Below, piece after piece: positions 48,705 through 57,570 of a DNA stretch of 64,000 nt (position 1 is its first letter; every line of letters starts with the position of its first letter). The DNA comes from Roseococcus thiosulfatophilus. GTDB taxonomy: Bacteria > Pseudomonadota > Alphaproteobacteria > Acetobacterales > Acetobacteraceae. Under the pieces are notes generated by a model that was given only the letters and a program-made list of their open reading frames with translations, was not told the DNA's origin and searched no databases. The stretch is taken from the NCBI RefSeq assembly GCF_017311575.1, contig NZ_JAFFQY010000011.1, forward strand, positions 248,001 through 312,000. Reading direction: 5' to 3'. The position numbers and the translations under genes were made by a program.

Positions 48705-50286
48705 AGCCCCGGCGAATGCCCCAGAACTGCGCGAAGCCGGGCACCCGGCCCGTCAGGTTGCGGCGGTGCGCGGTGATGGACGCCACCGCGCCCACCGGCA
48801 CGAAGGGCAGCTCATGCATGGCGATGCCCTGCATCCGCCGCGCGATGGCCTGCTGGGCCGGCACGTCGGGCGCGTCGAACCAGCTGTCGCGCAGCGTCTC
48901 CAGCTCCGGCACGTTGGGCCAGCCGAACCAGGCGCCATTGCCATTGCCGCGCAGGGGGAAGTGGCTCACGGGGTCCATCACCTCGAAGCCCGCGAAGGTG
49001 GTGCAGGTGATGGACCAGCCGCCGCGGTCCAGCGGTTCCCGGCTCGCGCGGCGCTGCACCACGGTGCCCCAGTCGGTCAGCACCACGTCCAGGTTCACCT
49101 GCAAACGGCGGAACAGGTCGGCCGCCACCTGGGTCAGCGCCGCGGGGTTCAGGATGTCGGTCGGGCCCAGGATGCGGATGGGCTCGTTGTTGTAGCCGGC
49201 CTCGCGCAGGAGCTGGCGCGCGCGCTCGATGCTGCGCGGGCCCTTCAGCGGCTCCAGCCCCTCGTCATTGGCGAAGGGCGAGCCCGGGGTGAAGCAGCCC
49301 ACGCCGTCGCGCCAGTTCTCGGGCTCCGGCCCCTGCGCCGCGATCATGAAATCCGATTGCTGCACCGCGGGCAGGATGGCGCGGCGGATGGCCGGGTTGT
49401 CGAAGGGCGGGTGCAGGTGGTTGAACCGCATGATGCCCACCGACATGAAGGGCGTCAGCATCTCCACCACCACGTTGCGGTTGCGGCGCAGCAGAAGCTG
49501 GTTCTCGGGCGTGGGCTGCTCGAACCAGTCCATCTCGCCGCGGATCAGCGCGGAGGTGGAGGTCGAGGTGTCGGTGATGATGTGCCACTCGACCCGGTCG
49601 AAATGCACTTCCTTCGGGCCCGCCGTCAGCGAGACGGGGCCCGCGTTCGGGTTGGGCACATAGCGCGGGTTGCGCTCATACACCGCGAGGCTGCCCGAGT
49701 TGAACTCGTTCTGCACGAAGCGGAAGGGGCCGCTGCCGATGGTCTCGCGGATTTGCGTGAAGGCATCGGTCTGCGCCAGGCGCTCGGGCATGATGAAGGG
49801 CGTGGGGGTTGCCACCGAGCCCAGCGCGTTCAGCAGCAGCGGGAAGGGCCGCTTGAGGCGGAAGCGCAGGCGGCGGTCGTCCAGCGCCACCAGTTCATCC
49901 GTGTATTCGTTCAGCTTTTGGCCGATGGGGCTGCGGCGCATCCAGCGCTTGAGGCTCGCCACCGCGTCGGCCGCGCGCACCGCCTCGCCATCATGGAAAA
50001 ACAGGCCCGGGCGCAGCGTGATGGTGGCCGTGCGGTTGTCGTTCTCGAAGGCGGTGCCTTCCGCCATCTGCGGGTAGGGGCGGAACTGGTCGTCAAGGCC
50101 GTAGAGGCAGTCAAAGACCATGTAGCCGTGGTTGCGGGTGACGGTGGCCGTGGTCCAGACCGGGTCCACGCTGGTCAAATTCGCCTGCGGCACGAATTTC
50201 AGCACGCGGTTCTGGGCGGGCTGCGCGTAAGCCGGCGCGGATAGCAGGGCCGCGCCGCCCCCCAGCATGAGGTCACGACGTTTCAT
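48703..50286 (-). CDS. Family 5 solute-binding protein (second copy)
   Basis: The 527-residue protein has a twin-arginine-like signal (MKRRDLMLGGGAALLSAPAYA) and the same family-5 pattern as the downstream gene: LKFVPQANLTSVDPVW, MVFDCLYGLDDQFRPYPQMAEG, LRPGLFFHDGEAVRAADAVASLKRWM, VEWHIITDTSTSTSALIRGEMDW, MRFNHLHPPFDNPAIRRAILPAV. The two proteins look like a tandem duplication with later divergence. It may widen the substrate range of the DppBCDF importer; which protein is used is unknown. The stop codon lies inside a perfect inverted repeat. Confidence 0.92.
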   Translation of the reverse strand: MKRRDLMLGGGAALLSAPAYAQPAQNRVLKFVPQANLTSVDPVWTTATVTRNHGYMVFDCLYGLDDQFRPYPQMAEGTAFENDNRTATITLRPGLFFHDGEAVRAADAVASLKRWMRRSPIGQKLNEYTDELVALDDRRLRFRLKRPFPLLLNALGSVATPTPFIMPERLAQTDAFTQIRETIGSGPFRFVQNEFNSGSLAVYERNPRYVPNPNAGPVSLTAGPKEVHFDRVEWHIITDTSTSTSALIRGEMDWFEQPTPENQLLLRRNRNVVVEMLTPFMSVGIMRFNHLHPPFDNPAIRRAILPAVQQSDFMIAAQGPEPENWRDGVGCFTPGSPFANDEGLEPLKGPRSIERARQLLREAGYNNEPIRILGPTDILNPAALTQVAADLFRRLQVNLDVVLTDWGTVVQRRASREPLDRGGWSITCTTFAGFEVMDPVSHFPLRGNGNGAWFGWPNVPELETLRDSWFDAPDVPAQQAIARRMQGIAMHELPFVPVGAVASITAHRRNLTGRVPGFAQFWGIRRG

Positions 50287-50376
50287 GCGAAAACTCCCGT
50301 CACGTTGACGCGACCGACCCGCCTCCCCTGGCGTTCCCGGGATACAAGCCAGAGCGCGCCCCGATTGGCAAGCGGA

Positions 50377-51876
50377 TCAAGGCAGGTGCCCGAAGCCCGC
50401 GGGCGGGGCCTGCCGCGTCTCCGTCCAGACGGCCTTGGGCTGCGTGTATTCCGCGAGCACCTCCGCCCCCGAGGAACGCCCATGCCCGGAGGCGCCGAAT
50501 CCACCGAAGGGCACGCTGACATGGATGGTGCGGTAGCCATTCACCCATACGGTGCCGGCGCGGAGAGCCGCGGCCACGCGGTGCGCGCGGCCCACATCGC
50601 GCGTCCAGACCGCGCCCGCCAGGCCGAAGCGGGTGCCATTCGCAAGTGCCACGGCTTCCGCCTCGTCCGCGAAGCGCTGCACCGCCACCACGGGGCCGAA
50701 AATCTCCTCCTGCACGGCGCGCGCGCCGGGTGGCAGCCCGTCCAGCACGGTGGGCGGCACGAAGCAGGCGCCGGGACCGGGCGCGGCGGTGAGCACCCGA
50801 CCGCCCTCGGCGGCCGCGGCTTCCAGCAGCGATTGCACATGCGCGTGCTGGCGGGGGTGGGCGACGGGGCCCATCTCCGTCGCGTCGTCCAGCGGGTCGC
50901 CGAGCCTGATCTTTGCCATGCCGGCGCGCAGCCGGGCCAGGAAGTCCTCGGCGATGGAGGCCTCCAGCAACAGCCGCGACCCCGCCACGCAGGACTGGCC
51001 GGCGCCCGCGAAGATGGCCTGCTGGGCGCCCAGCAGGGCCGCGTCCAGGTCGGCATCGGCGAAGACGATGTTCGCGCTCTTGCCGCCCAGCTCCAGCACA
51101 TGCGGCAGGGTGCGCGCGGCGCACAGCGCGGCGATCCGGGCGCCCACGGCCGGGCTGCCCACGAAGCAGAGCTTGCCCACCTCGGGTGCGGCCACCAGCG
51201 CCTCCACCGCCGCCGGCCCGCCCGCCACCACCATGAGCGGCAGCCCGAGCCCCTGCGCCATCTGCCCCAGGCGCAGCGAGGTCAGCGGCGTCATCTCGCT
51301 GGGCTTCAGCACCACGGCATTGCCGGCGGCCAGCGCCGGAAAGGCGTTCCAGCCCGCGGTGAAGAGTGGCGCGTTCCAGGGCGTGATGGCGAGGATCACG
51401 CCATAGGGCTCCGGCCGCACCGTCACGAAATGGCCGGAGGGGACCGCCACGACGCGCCCCTCGATCTTGTCGCACCAGCCGGCGAAGTATTCGGCCATCT
51501 CGGCGACCCGGGCCATCTCGGCGCGGGCGTCACGCAGGGGCTTGCCGGTGTTGGCGCATTCGGCGCGGGCCAACGCCTCGGCCTCGGCACGGATCGCGGC
51601 CCCCAGCGCCCAGAGGCGGCGGCCACGCTCGGCCCCCGGCAGCGCGGCCCAAGGTGCGGCGGCGCGCGCGGCGGCGGCGGCGGCCTCGGCGGCCAGGCCA
51701 GCGTCCGCCACAGGGTAGGAAAACAGCGGCTTGCCCGTCACGGGGTCGGTCAGCGCCAGGGCCTCGCCCGCGCCGGGAGGGGCCGCGCCGTCCAGCACGG
51801 CGCCCGGCACGGTGCCGCCGAACCAGTTGCGGATATGGGCAGCGGCCTCGGCGGCGGCGCGGGAGGGGTCAGCCAT
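50377..51876 (-). CDS. NAD(P)-dependent aldehyde dehydrogenase
   Basis: The 499-residue protein has the ALDH landmarks: ITPWNAPLFTAGWNAFPALAAGNAVVLKPSEMTPL, LCFVGSPAVGARIAA, catalytic glutamate in LELGGKSANIVFADADL, catalytic cysteine in FAGAGQSCVAGSRLLLE, and EEIFGPVVAVQRF, PFGGFGASGHGRSSG. It oxidises an aldehyde, substrate unknown. ATG 51876 is inside the last bases of the gene upstream (8-base overlap with the 3-hydroxyisobutyrate dehydrogenase-like gene), so the two form an operon. Confidence 0.92.
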   Translation of the reverse strand: MADPSRAAAEAAAHIRNWFGGTVPGAVLDGAAPPGAGEALALTDPVTGKPLFSYPVADAGLAAEAAAAAARAAAPWAALPGAERGRRLWALGAAIRAEAEALARAECANTGKPLRDARAEMARVAEMAEYFAGWCDKIEGRVVAVPSGHFVTVRPEPYGVILAITPWNAPLFTAGWNAFPALAAGNAVVLKPSEMTPLTSLRLGQMAQGLGLPLMVVAGGPAAVEALVAAPEVGKLCFVGSPAVGARIAALCAARTLPHVLELGGKSANIVFADADLDAALLGAQQAIFAGAGQSCVAGSRLLLEASIAEDFLARLRAGMAKIRLGDPLDDATEMGPVAHPRQHAHVQSLLEAAAAEGGRVLTAAPGPGACFVPPTVLDGLPPGARAVQEEIFGPVVAVQRFADEAEAVALANGTRFGLAGAVWTRDVGRAHRVAAALRAGTVWVNGYRTIHVSVPFGGFGASGHGRSSGAEVLAEYTQPKAVWTETRQAPPAGFGHLP

Positions 51877-52708
51877 GGGAACGGTCCTCGAACAGGGCGG
51901 CGGGCACGCGGTTGAACTCCTCGGAATCGGGCACGGGGCTTGCCTCCCACAGCGCGGCGGCGGCGCCGCAGACGGGCAGCTTCGTGCCGGCCGCCTCGGC
52001 CAGTTCCAGCGCCAGCCGCACATCCTTCCGCATCAGCCCCGCCGCGAAGCCGCTGTCGAAGCCGCCGGGCAGGATCCAGCGCGGCCAGTTCACCTCGGTC
52101 GCCGCCGAACGGCCGGAGGCCGCGTTCAGCACCGGCAGCAGCGCCTCGGGCTTCACGCCGGCCGCATCGGCCATCCGCAGCGCCTCGGCCGCCGCCATCA
52201 GGTGCGTGGCCACCAGCAGGTTGTTGGCGAGCTTGGCCACCTGCCCCGCCCCCGGCCCGCCCACATGGGTGATTCGGGTGGCGAGCCGTTCCAGCACCGG
52301 CCGCGCGGCGGCGATGGCCGCTTCCTCGCCGCCCAGCATCATGGCCAGCGTCCCCGCCGCCGCCCCCGCCGGCCCGCCCGAGACGGGGGCATCCAGGTAG
52401 CCCACCCCCCTCGCCGCGGCCTGTTCCGCGAATCGGCGCGCGGCCCCTGGGGCGATGGTGGACGTGTCCACGACCACACCGGCCCTCGGCATGGCGGGCA
52501 ACAGGGTGGCCAGAACGGCCTCCACCGCCGCCTCATGCGGCAGCGAGAGGATCACGACCGGCGCCGCGCAATCGGCGAGGCCCGACACCCCGCCCGCGCG
52601 TGCCCGCAGGCCCGCATCCTGGTCGAAGGCCGCCACATCCTGGCCCTGGTCGCGCAGCCGCCCCAGCATCGCGCCGCCCATGCGGCCCAATCCCACCAAC
52701 CCGATCAC
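51869..52708 (-). CDS. 3-hydroxyisobutyrate dehydrogenase-family NAD(P)-dependent oxidoreductase
   Basis: The 279-residue beta-hydroxyacid dehydrogenase has the N-terminal IGLVGLGRMGGAML, VVDTSTIAPGAARRFAE, substrate motif LDAPVSGGPAGAAAGTLAMMLGG and the catalytic lysine segment GAGQVAKLANNLLVATHLMAAAEAL. It reduces or oxidises a beta-hydroxyacid such as 3-hydroxyisobutyrate or tartronate semialdehyde. GTG 52708 is chosen because AGGAGG stands just upstream. With the ALDH downstream it could degrade a branched-chain or glyoxylate-related acid, an inference. Confidence 0.88.
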   Translation of the reverse strand: MIGLVGLGRMGGAMLGRLRDQGQDVAAFDQDAGLRARAGGVSGLADCAAPVVILSLPHEAAVEAVLATLLPAMPRAGVVVDTSTIAPGAARRFAEQAAARGVGYLDAPVSGGPAGAAAGTLAMMLGGEEAAIAAARPVLERLATRITHVGGPGAGQVAKLANNLLVATHLMAAAEALRMADAAGVKPEALLPVLNAASGRSAATEVNWPRWILPGGFDSGFAAGLMRKDVRLALELAEAAGTKLPVCGAAAALWEASPVPDSEEFNRVPAALFEDRSHG

Positions 52709-52785
52709 GAATCGCCCTCCTGAGCTGCGGCGAAAGCATAGGTTGGCGCCGCAATTGCGCCATCCGCTGCCCCTAGCTGCCGCGG

Positions 52786-53184
52786 ATGCCACCGATCCTC
52801 CTGCAATTCTTCCGTTTCGGCGTGGTGGGAACGCTGGGCTTCCTGCTGGACTACGCGGTGCTGGGCGCCGCGGTCGCGCTCGGCACGGGGCCCTATTGGG
52901 GGCGCGTCATCTCCTATGTGGTCGCGGCCACCGGGGTCTATGCGCTGAACCGCGCCTGGACCTTCCGCGACCGGCGCGGCGGCGGCGGCATCGGGCGGCA
53001 ATGGGGCCTCTACCTCGCGCTGAACCTGGTGGGCTTCGCGGTGAACTACGGCACCTATGCCGCCATCACCGCCTGGACCGAGATCGGCGCGCGGCACCTG
53101 GTGCTGGGGGTCGCGGCGGGGTCCATCGCCGGCATGTTCGTGAACTTCGCCCTCAACCGGCAGGTCGTCTTCCGGGCGCGCTAA
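52786..53184 (+). CDS. GtrA-family membrane protein
   Basis: The 132-residue protein has four hydrophobic segments and the GtrA pattern FFRFGVVGTLGFLLDYAVLGAAV, ISYVVAATGVYALNRAWTFRD (conserved NRxWTF) and a C-terminal GMFVNFALNRQVVFRAR. GtrA proteins are thought to flip undecaprenyl-linked sugars for surface glycan modification. It stands alone, divergent from the dehydrogenase pair and 144 bases before the type I secretion genes. Confidence 0.87.
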   Translation: MPPILLQFFRFGVVGTLGFLLDYAVLGAAVALGTGPYWGRVISYVVAATGVYALNRAWTFRDRRGGGGIGRQWGLYLALNLVGFAVNYGTYAAITAWTEIGARHLVLGVAAGSIAGMFVNFALNRQVVFRAR

Positions 53185-53328
53185 GCCCTCCGCTCCGGCT
53201 TCACGTTTCGTTAAGCCATTGCCCGCAGAGTCACCCGGTCGGGAGGGCGCGCCAAGAATTGGCGGTCATCCCGGCGATACGGCGCCCCTCCGGGCGTCGT
53301 CCCAGAATGGGACAGGGACTGACATGCC

Positions 53329-55068
53329 ATGATGGCACCGCGGCGTGAGACCACCACCCCTCTGGACGAGGCGCTGGCCGCCTGCCGCTGGCAATTCGCC
53401 AGCGTCGGCGCCTTCTCGGGCGTGGCCAACCTGCTCCAGCTCACCGTGCCGCTCTACATGATGATGGTGTTCGACCGCGTGCTGGCCGCGCGCAGCGGCG
53501 ACACGCTGTTCTTCCTCAGCGCCATCGCCCTCTTCGCCCTGCTGGTGCTGGCGGTGCTGGAGGGGGTGCGCAGCCTGGTCATGCACCGCGTGGCCGCCTG
53601 GATGGAGATGCGCGCGGCGCCGGAGGCCTTCCATCGCGGCCTGGAGGCCCAGCTGCGCGGCCTGCCCTACCGGATGGAGGCGCTGCGTGACCTCGCCGCC
53701 TGCCGTTCCTACCTGGGCTCGGGCGGGGCGCTCGCCCTCTATGACCTGCCCTGGGTCCCCATCTACCTGGCTGTCATCTTCCTGCTGCACCCGCTGCTGG
53801 GGCTGGTGGCGCTGGCCGGCGCGCTGCTGCTGTTCGGCCTGACCCTGCTGAGCGAACTCGTCACCTCCCGCCTGCTGCGCGAGGCCGCCACCGCCGCCCA
53901 GCGCACCCAATCCCGCACCGAGGCCATGGCGCGCAACGCCGAGGTCATTGACAGCATGGGCATGGCCCCCGCCGTGCTGGCCCGCTGGCGCGCGGGCATG
54001 GGCGAGTTCCTGCCCGCGCAGTCCCGGGCCGGCGACCGCGCGGCCGTCATCCTGGCCGCCACCAAGTTCTGCCGCCTGGCCGTGCAGCTCGCGGTGCTGG
54101 GGGTGGGCGCCTGGCTCACGCTGCGCCAGCAGGTGACGCCGGGGGCCTCCATCGCGGCCTCCATCGTCATGGGCCGCGCGCTGGCGCCGGTCGAGCAGGT
54201 GATCGGCGGCTGGCGGCAGCTGGTCCAGGCGCGGCAGAGCTTCCAGCGCCTGCAGGCCTTCCTCCGCATGCCGCCCGGGCGCCCCGTGGGCACCGCCCCG
54301 CCCCCGCCCCGGGGCCGGCTGGAGCTGGAGCGCGTGACCTATGGCTTCCCCGGCACCCCCGCCCCCATGATCAAGGGCATCAGCCTGCAGCTGGAGCCGG
54401 GCGAGGCGCTGGCCGTCATCGGCCCCTCGGCCGCCGGCAAGACCACGCTGATCCGCCTGATCATGGGGACGCTGCCGCCCAATGCCGGCACGGCGCGGCT
54501 GGATGGCGCCGACGTCTTCCTCTGGCCGCGCGAGGATTTTGGCCGGCATGTGGGCTACCTGCCCCAGGCGGTGGAGCTGTTCGACGGCACGGTCTTCCAG
54601 AACATCGCGCGCATGGGCGCGGCCGCGCCCGAACAGGTCTTCGAGGCCGCGCGTCTGGCGGGCTGCCACGAGATGATCCTGCGCCTGCCCCGCGGCTACG
54701 ACACCGAGATCGGCGAGGGCGGGCAGCATCTCTCGGGCGGGCAGCGGCAGATGATCGGCCTGGCGCGCGCCCTCTTCGGCAATCCGCGCCTGGTCGTGCT
54801 GGATGAGCCCAACTCGAACCTGGATGGCGAGAGCGAGGCCATCCTTCTCCATTCGCTCGCGCGGGCGAAGCAGGCGGGGGCGACGCTGATCCTGGTCTCG
54901 CACCGGCCTGGCCTCGTGCAGGTGGCCGACAAGGTGCTGGTGCTGCGCGACGGCGCGGCCGAGCTCTACGGCCCCCGCGCCGAGGTGATGAAGCGGCTGA
55001 TGGCCCCGCCCCGCGCCCATGAGATGCCACCGCCGGGCGCCAAGCCCGCCCTGACCGGGACGCTCTGA
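53329..55068 (+). CDS. Type I secretion system ABC transporter (PrtD/HlyB family)
   Basis: The 579-residue protein has six membrane helices in residues 20-310 and an ATPase domain with Walker A GPSAAGKTTLIRLI, signature QHLSGGQRQMIGLARAL, Walker B RLVVLDEPNSNLDGE and the H-loop VSHRP. There is no N-terminal C39 peptidase, which fits PrtD-type exporters of RTX proteins or lipases. It forms the secretion pump with the HlyD-like gene one base downstream. Neither a TolC gene nor a recognisable RTX substrate is nearby. Confidence 0.9.
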   Translation: MMAPRRETTTPLDEALAACRWQFASVGAFSGVANLLQLTVPLYMMMVFDRVLAARSGDTLFFLSAIALFALLVLAVLEGVRSLVMHRVAAWMEMRAAPEAFHRGLEAQLRGLPYRMEALRDLAACRSYLGSGGALALYDLPWVPIYLAVIFLLHPLLGLVALAGALLLFGLTLLSELVTSRLLREAATAAQRTQSRTEAMARNAEVIDSMGMAPAVLARWRAGMGEFLPAQSRAGDRAAVILAATKFCRLAVQLAVLGVGAWLTLRQQVTPGASIAASIVMGRALAPVEQVIGGWRQLVQARQSFQRLQAFLRMPPGRPVGTAPPPPRGRLELERVTYGFPGTPAPMIKGISLQLEPGEALAVIGPSAAGKTTLIRLIMGTLPPNAGTARLDGADVFLWPREDFGRHVGYLPQAVELFDGTVFQNIARMGAAAPEQVFEAARLAGCHEMILRLPRGYDTEIGEGGQHLSGGQRQMIGLARALFGNPRLVVLDEPNSNLDGESEAILLHSLARAKQAGATLILVSHRPGLVQVADKVLVLRDGAAELYGPRAEVMKRLMAPPRAHEMPPPGAKPALTGTL

Positions 55069-55069
55069 C

Positions 55070-56395
55070 ATGTCCACGCAGCTTGCCACCGCCGCGCCCG
55101 TGATGGAGGCGCCGCACCCGCCCACGCGGGGCGTGATCCTGGCCGGGATGTTCGTCCTGCTGGGCGGCTTCGGGGGCTTCATGGCCTGGGCCACCCTCGC
55201 ACCCCTGGCCGAGGCCACCGTGGCCCCCGGCGTCATCACCGTGGAGGGCACGCGCCGCACCGTGCAGCACCTGGAGGGCGGCGTGGTCCGCGCCATCCTG
55301 GCGCGCGACGGCGACCGCGTGCGGGCGGGACAGGTGGTGCTGCGGCTGGACGACGTGCAGGCCGGCGCGACGCGCGAGGCGCTGCGGGCGCAGCAGGCCT
55401 CGCTGATGGCCCATGCGGCGCGGCTTGCGGCCGAGGCCGCGGGCCATGGCGCGCTGACCTTCCCCGCCGCGCTGCAACAGGCGGACAACCCCCGCGCGCG
55501 CGAGGCCATGGCGGGGCAGGTGGCACTCTTCACCGCACGGCGCGCGGCGCTCGACGGCCAGCTCGCCATCGTCGCGGCGCGCGAGGCCCAGGGGCGCGCC
55601 AGCCTCGACTCCGCTCAGGGACAGCTGCGCGCCGCCGAGCGCCAGCGCGACCTGATCGTGCAGGAGGAGGCGATGCGCCGGGGCCTCGTCACCCAGGGCC
55701 TCTCCCGCCTGCCGGAGCTGCTGGCCGTGCAGCGCGGCCGCGCGGCGGTGGAGGGCAGCATCGGCGAATTGCAGGGCCAGATCGCCCGCGCCCGCGCCGC
55801 CATCGAGGAGGCGGAGCGCCAGGCGCAATCCCTGCTGAGCCAGCGCCGCCAGGAGGTGAACGCCGAGGCGCAGGAGGTGGCCCAGCGCCTCGCCGAGGTC
55901 GAGGAACGCCTCATGGCCGCCGATGACGTGGCGCTGCGCCGCGACATCCTGGCCCCCGCCGATGGCACGGTGGTCAATTCGCGCGTCTTCACCCTGGGCG
56001 GCGTGGTCCGCCCCGGCGAGCCGCTGCTGGACATCGTGCCCAGCGCGGACCGGCTGGTGGCGGAGGTGAACATCAACCCGACCGACATAGACGCCGTGCG
56101 GACGGGCCTGCCGGCGCAGATGCGCCTGCCCGCCTTCCGCCAGAACATGGTGCCCTACCTCTCGGGCGAGGTGATCTTCGTGGCGGCCGACGTCACCACC
56201 GACCCGCAGACGCGCATGAGCCACTACCGCGCGCGCATCGCGCTGGACGAGGCGGCGCTGGCGCGCATGCCCGGCGTCTTCCTCTCGCCGGGGATGCCGG
56301 TGGAGGCGCATGTCCTCACCGGCGCGCGCAGCTTCTGGCGCTACATGACCCAGCCGCTGCGCGAGAGCCTGCGGCGCGCCTTCACCGAGCCCTGA
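55070..56395 (+). CDS. Type I secretion membrane fusion protein (HlyD/PrtE family)
   Basis: The 441-residue protein has one membrane segment near the N-terminus (GVILAGMFVLLGGFGGFMAWATL), a biotinyl-lipoyl-like hairpin (TVAPGVITVEGTRRTVQHLEGGVVRAIL), a long coiled coil with two halves (about residues 100-285), and the HlyD C-terminal beta-barrel (ILAPADGTVVNSRVFTLGGVVRPGEPLLDIVP, QMRLPAFRQNMVPYLSGEVIFVAADV). It links the ABC exporter to an outer-membrane channel. Its ATG follows the exporter stop by one base. Confidence 0.92.
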   Translation: MSTQLATAAPVMEAPHPPTRGVILAGMFVLLGGFGGFMAWATLAPLAEATVAPGVITVEGTRRTVQHLEGGVVRAILARDGDRVRAGQVVLRLDDVQAGATREALRAQQASLMAHAARLAAEAAGHGALTFPAALQQADNPRAREAMAGQVALFTARRAALDGQLAIVAAREAQGRASLDSAQGQLRAAERQRDLIVQEEAMRRGLVTQGLSRLPELLAVQRGRAAVEGSIGELQGQIARARAAIEEAERQAQSLLSQRRQEVNAEAQEVAQRLAEVEERLMAADDVALRRDILAPADGTVVNSRVFTLGGVVRPGEPLLDIVPSADRLVAEVNINPTDIDAVRTGLPAQMRLPAFRQNMVPYLSGEVIFVAADVTTDPQTRMSHYRARIALDEAALARMPGVFLSPGMPVEAHVLTGARSFWRYMTQPLRESLRRAFTEP

Positions 56396-56477
56396 CGCAT
56401 CGTCTCATTCCGTGCGCAATCTGGCGTTCACACGCAAATATGTTACATCGGCGCGAAATCTGTTGGGGTGACAGGTC

Positions 56478-56840
56478 ATGCCGCTGCAATTCGTCAGCCG
56501 CCGCGACGCGGTCGTCGTCTATCGCCTGGGGCCAGTCGCGGGGGCCGATCGGCCGCGGCGCCAGCTCCTGGGCAGCTTCTCGCGCCATGACTTCCAGTTC
56601 CACCCGGCCGAACATGTGACGATGACCGAGGCCGAGCGGGAGGAGATCGAGGGCCGCCGCCTCTACCTCCAATTGCGCGACGGCATCCGCCAGAAGCTGG
56701 CCGCGCATGAGCTCGAGGACACGGTCAGCGACGTGCTGGCCTATTTCGCCAGCGTGACCGACGAGGCCGAGCGGGAGATCCTGCGGCACGAAATGACCGA
56801 GGCCGCGCGGCGGCTACGCCAGGCGGTGCGCGCCGCCTGA
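56478..56840 (+). CDS. Hypothetical protein
   Basis: A 120-residue protein without a recognised domain. The first 60 residues look like a small beta-rich part (LQFVSRRDAVVVYRLGP, QLLGSFSRHDFQFHPAEHV), followed by about 55 residues of charged helices (AEREEIEGRRLYLQLRDGIRQKL and SVTDEAEREILRHEMTEAARRLRQAV). It has no signal peptide. The 82 bases before it contain an AT-rich patch, a possible promoter. It follows the type I secretion genes; a link with them is not shown. Confidence 0.6.
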   Translation: MPLQFVSRRDAVVVYRLGPVAGADRPRRQLLGSFSRHDFQFHPAEHVTMTEAEREEIEGRRLYLQLRDGIRQKLAAHELEDTVSDVLAYFASVTDEAEREILRHEMTEAARRLRQAVRAA

Positions 56841-56884
56841 CAGACAGGCCTTTCTTCCGCCACGCCGCCATGGCATCCAGGGGC

Positions 56885-57451
56885 ATGACGTGTTTTCCGC
56901 ATCGCGCGGCCCTGGCCGCCCTGCTCCTTGCCATGCCCTCCCTGGCCCTGGCCCAGGGGCCGACGCGGCTTCCGGGCGCCCAGCCCGGCGCCCCCGCCCC
57001 GCAGCGCGAGGCACCGCCCGCCCTGCCCGGGCTGCAGGGCCGCCAGGGCACGGTGGCCCCGGCCGAGGTGCCCCCCTCGGCCATGAACCCCAATGACGCG
57101 CTGTTCGACGGCATCGCCCGCGGCGACCTGCCGGCGGTGCGCGACGCGGTGAACCGGGGCGCCGACCTGCGCGCGCGCAACGCGCTGGGCCTGACGCCGG
57201 TCGAGGCCGCGGTGGACCGCGCGCGGGCGGATGTCACCTTCTACCTGCTCTCGGTGCGGGGCGGGGCGGGCATGGCCTCCTCCGGCCCGCCGCCCGAGGC
57301 CGCGCCCGCGCCGCGCGCCCGCCCGCAGCCGGCACCCCGCCCGGTGCGCGCGGCACCTGCCGCGCCCGTGCGGCCCGCGCCCACGGTGCGCGCCGATCCT
57401 GGCCAGCCCATCCCTTCGCTGGGCTTCCTGGGCTTCGCCCCGCGGGGCTGA
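56885..57451 (+). CDS. Exported protein with ankyrin-repeat-like segment
   Basis: The 188-residue protein has a signal peptide (RAALAALLLAMPSLALAQ), a Pro/Ala-rich stretch, then about two ankyrin-like repeats (DALFDGIARGDLPAVRDAVNRGADLRARNALGLTPVEAAVDRARADVTFYLL, in parts: LFDGIARGDLPAVRDAV, NALGLTPVEAAVD) and a long Pro/Ala/Arg-rich tail. It is probably periplasmic. ATG 56885 is preferred with AGGGG five bases upstream; an ATG at 56870 would add five residues. Two palindromic repeats follow its stop. Confidence 0.68.
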   Translation: MTCFPHRAALAALLLAMPSLALAQGPTRLPGAQPGAPAPQREAPPALPGLQGRQGTVAPAEVPPSAMNPNDALFDGIARGDLPAVRDAVNRGADLRARNALGLTPVEAAVDRARADVTFYLLSVRGGAGMASSGPPPEAAPAPRARPQPAPRPVRAAPAAPVRPAPTVRADPGQPIPSLGFLGFAPRG

Positions 57452-57459
57452 GCGTTGCT

Positions 57460-57510
57460 GAGCGGCCGATTCACGGCTTCGGTGATCCCACCGAAGCCGA
57501 TCGGACGCAG
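57460..57510 (+). repeat. GATTCA-type palindromic element, copy 10
   Basis: Outer stem GCGGCCGAT pairs with ATCGGACGC (8 of 9, G-A mismatch), TCA bulge, perfect inner stem CGGCTTCGGTG... / CACCGAAGCCG. It starts eight bases after the ankyrin-like gene's stop codon, in a convergent gap. Confidence 0.88.
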
Positions 57511-57516
57511 GTTTTC

Positions 57517-57567
57517 GAGCGGCCGATTCACGGCTTCGGTGAGATCACCGAAGCCGATCGGACGCAG
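57517..57567 (+). repeat. GATTCA-type palindromic element, copy 11
   Basis: Same structure as the copy six bases upstream, with the inner stem CGGCTTCGGTGA / TCACCGAAGCCG. It ends three bases before the stop codon of galE (57571-57573). Confidence 0.88.
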
Positions 57568-57570
57568 GCC

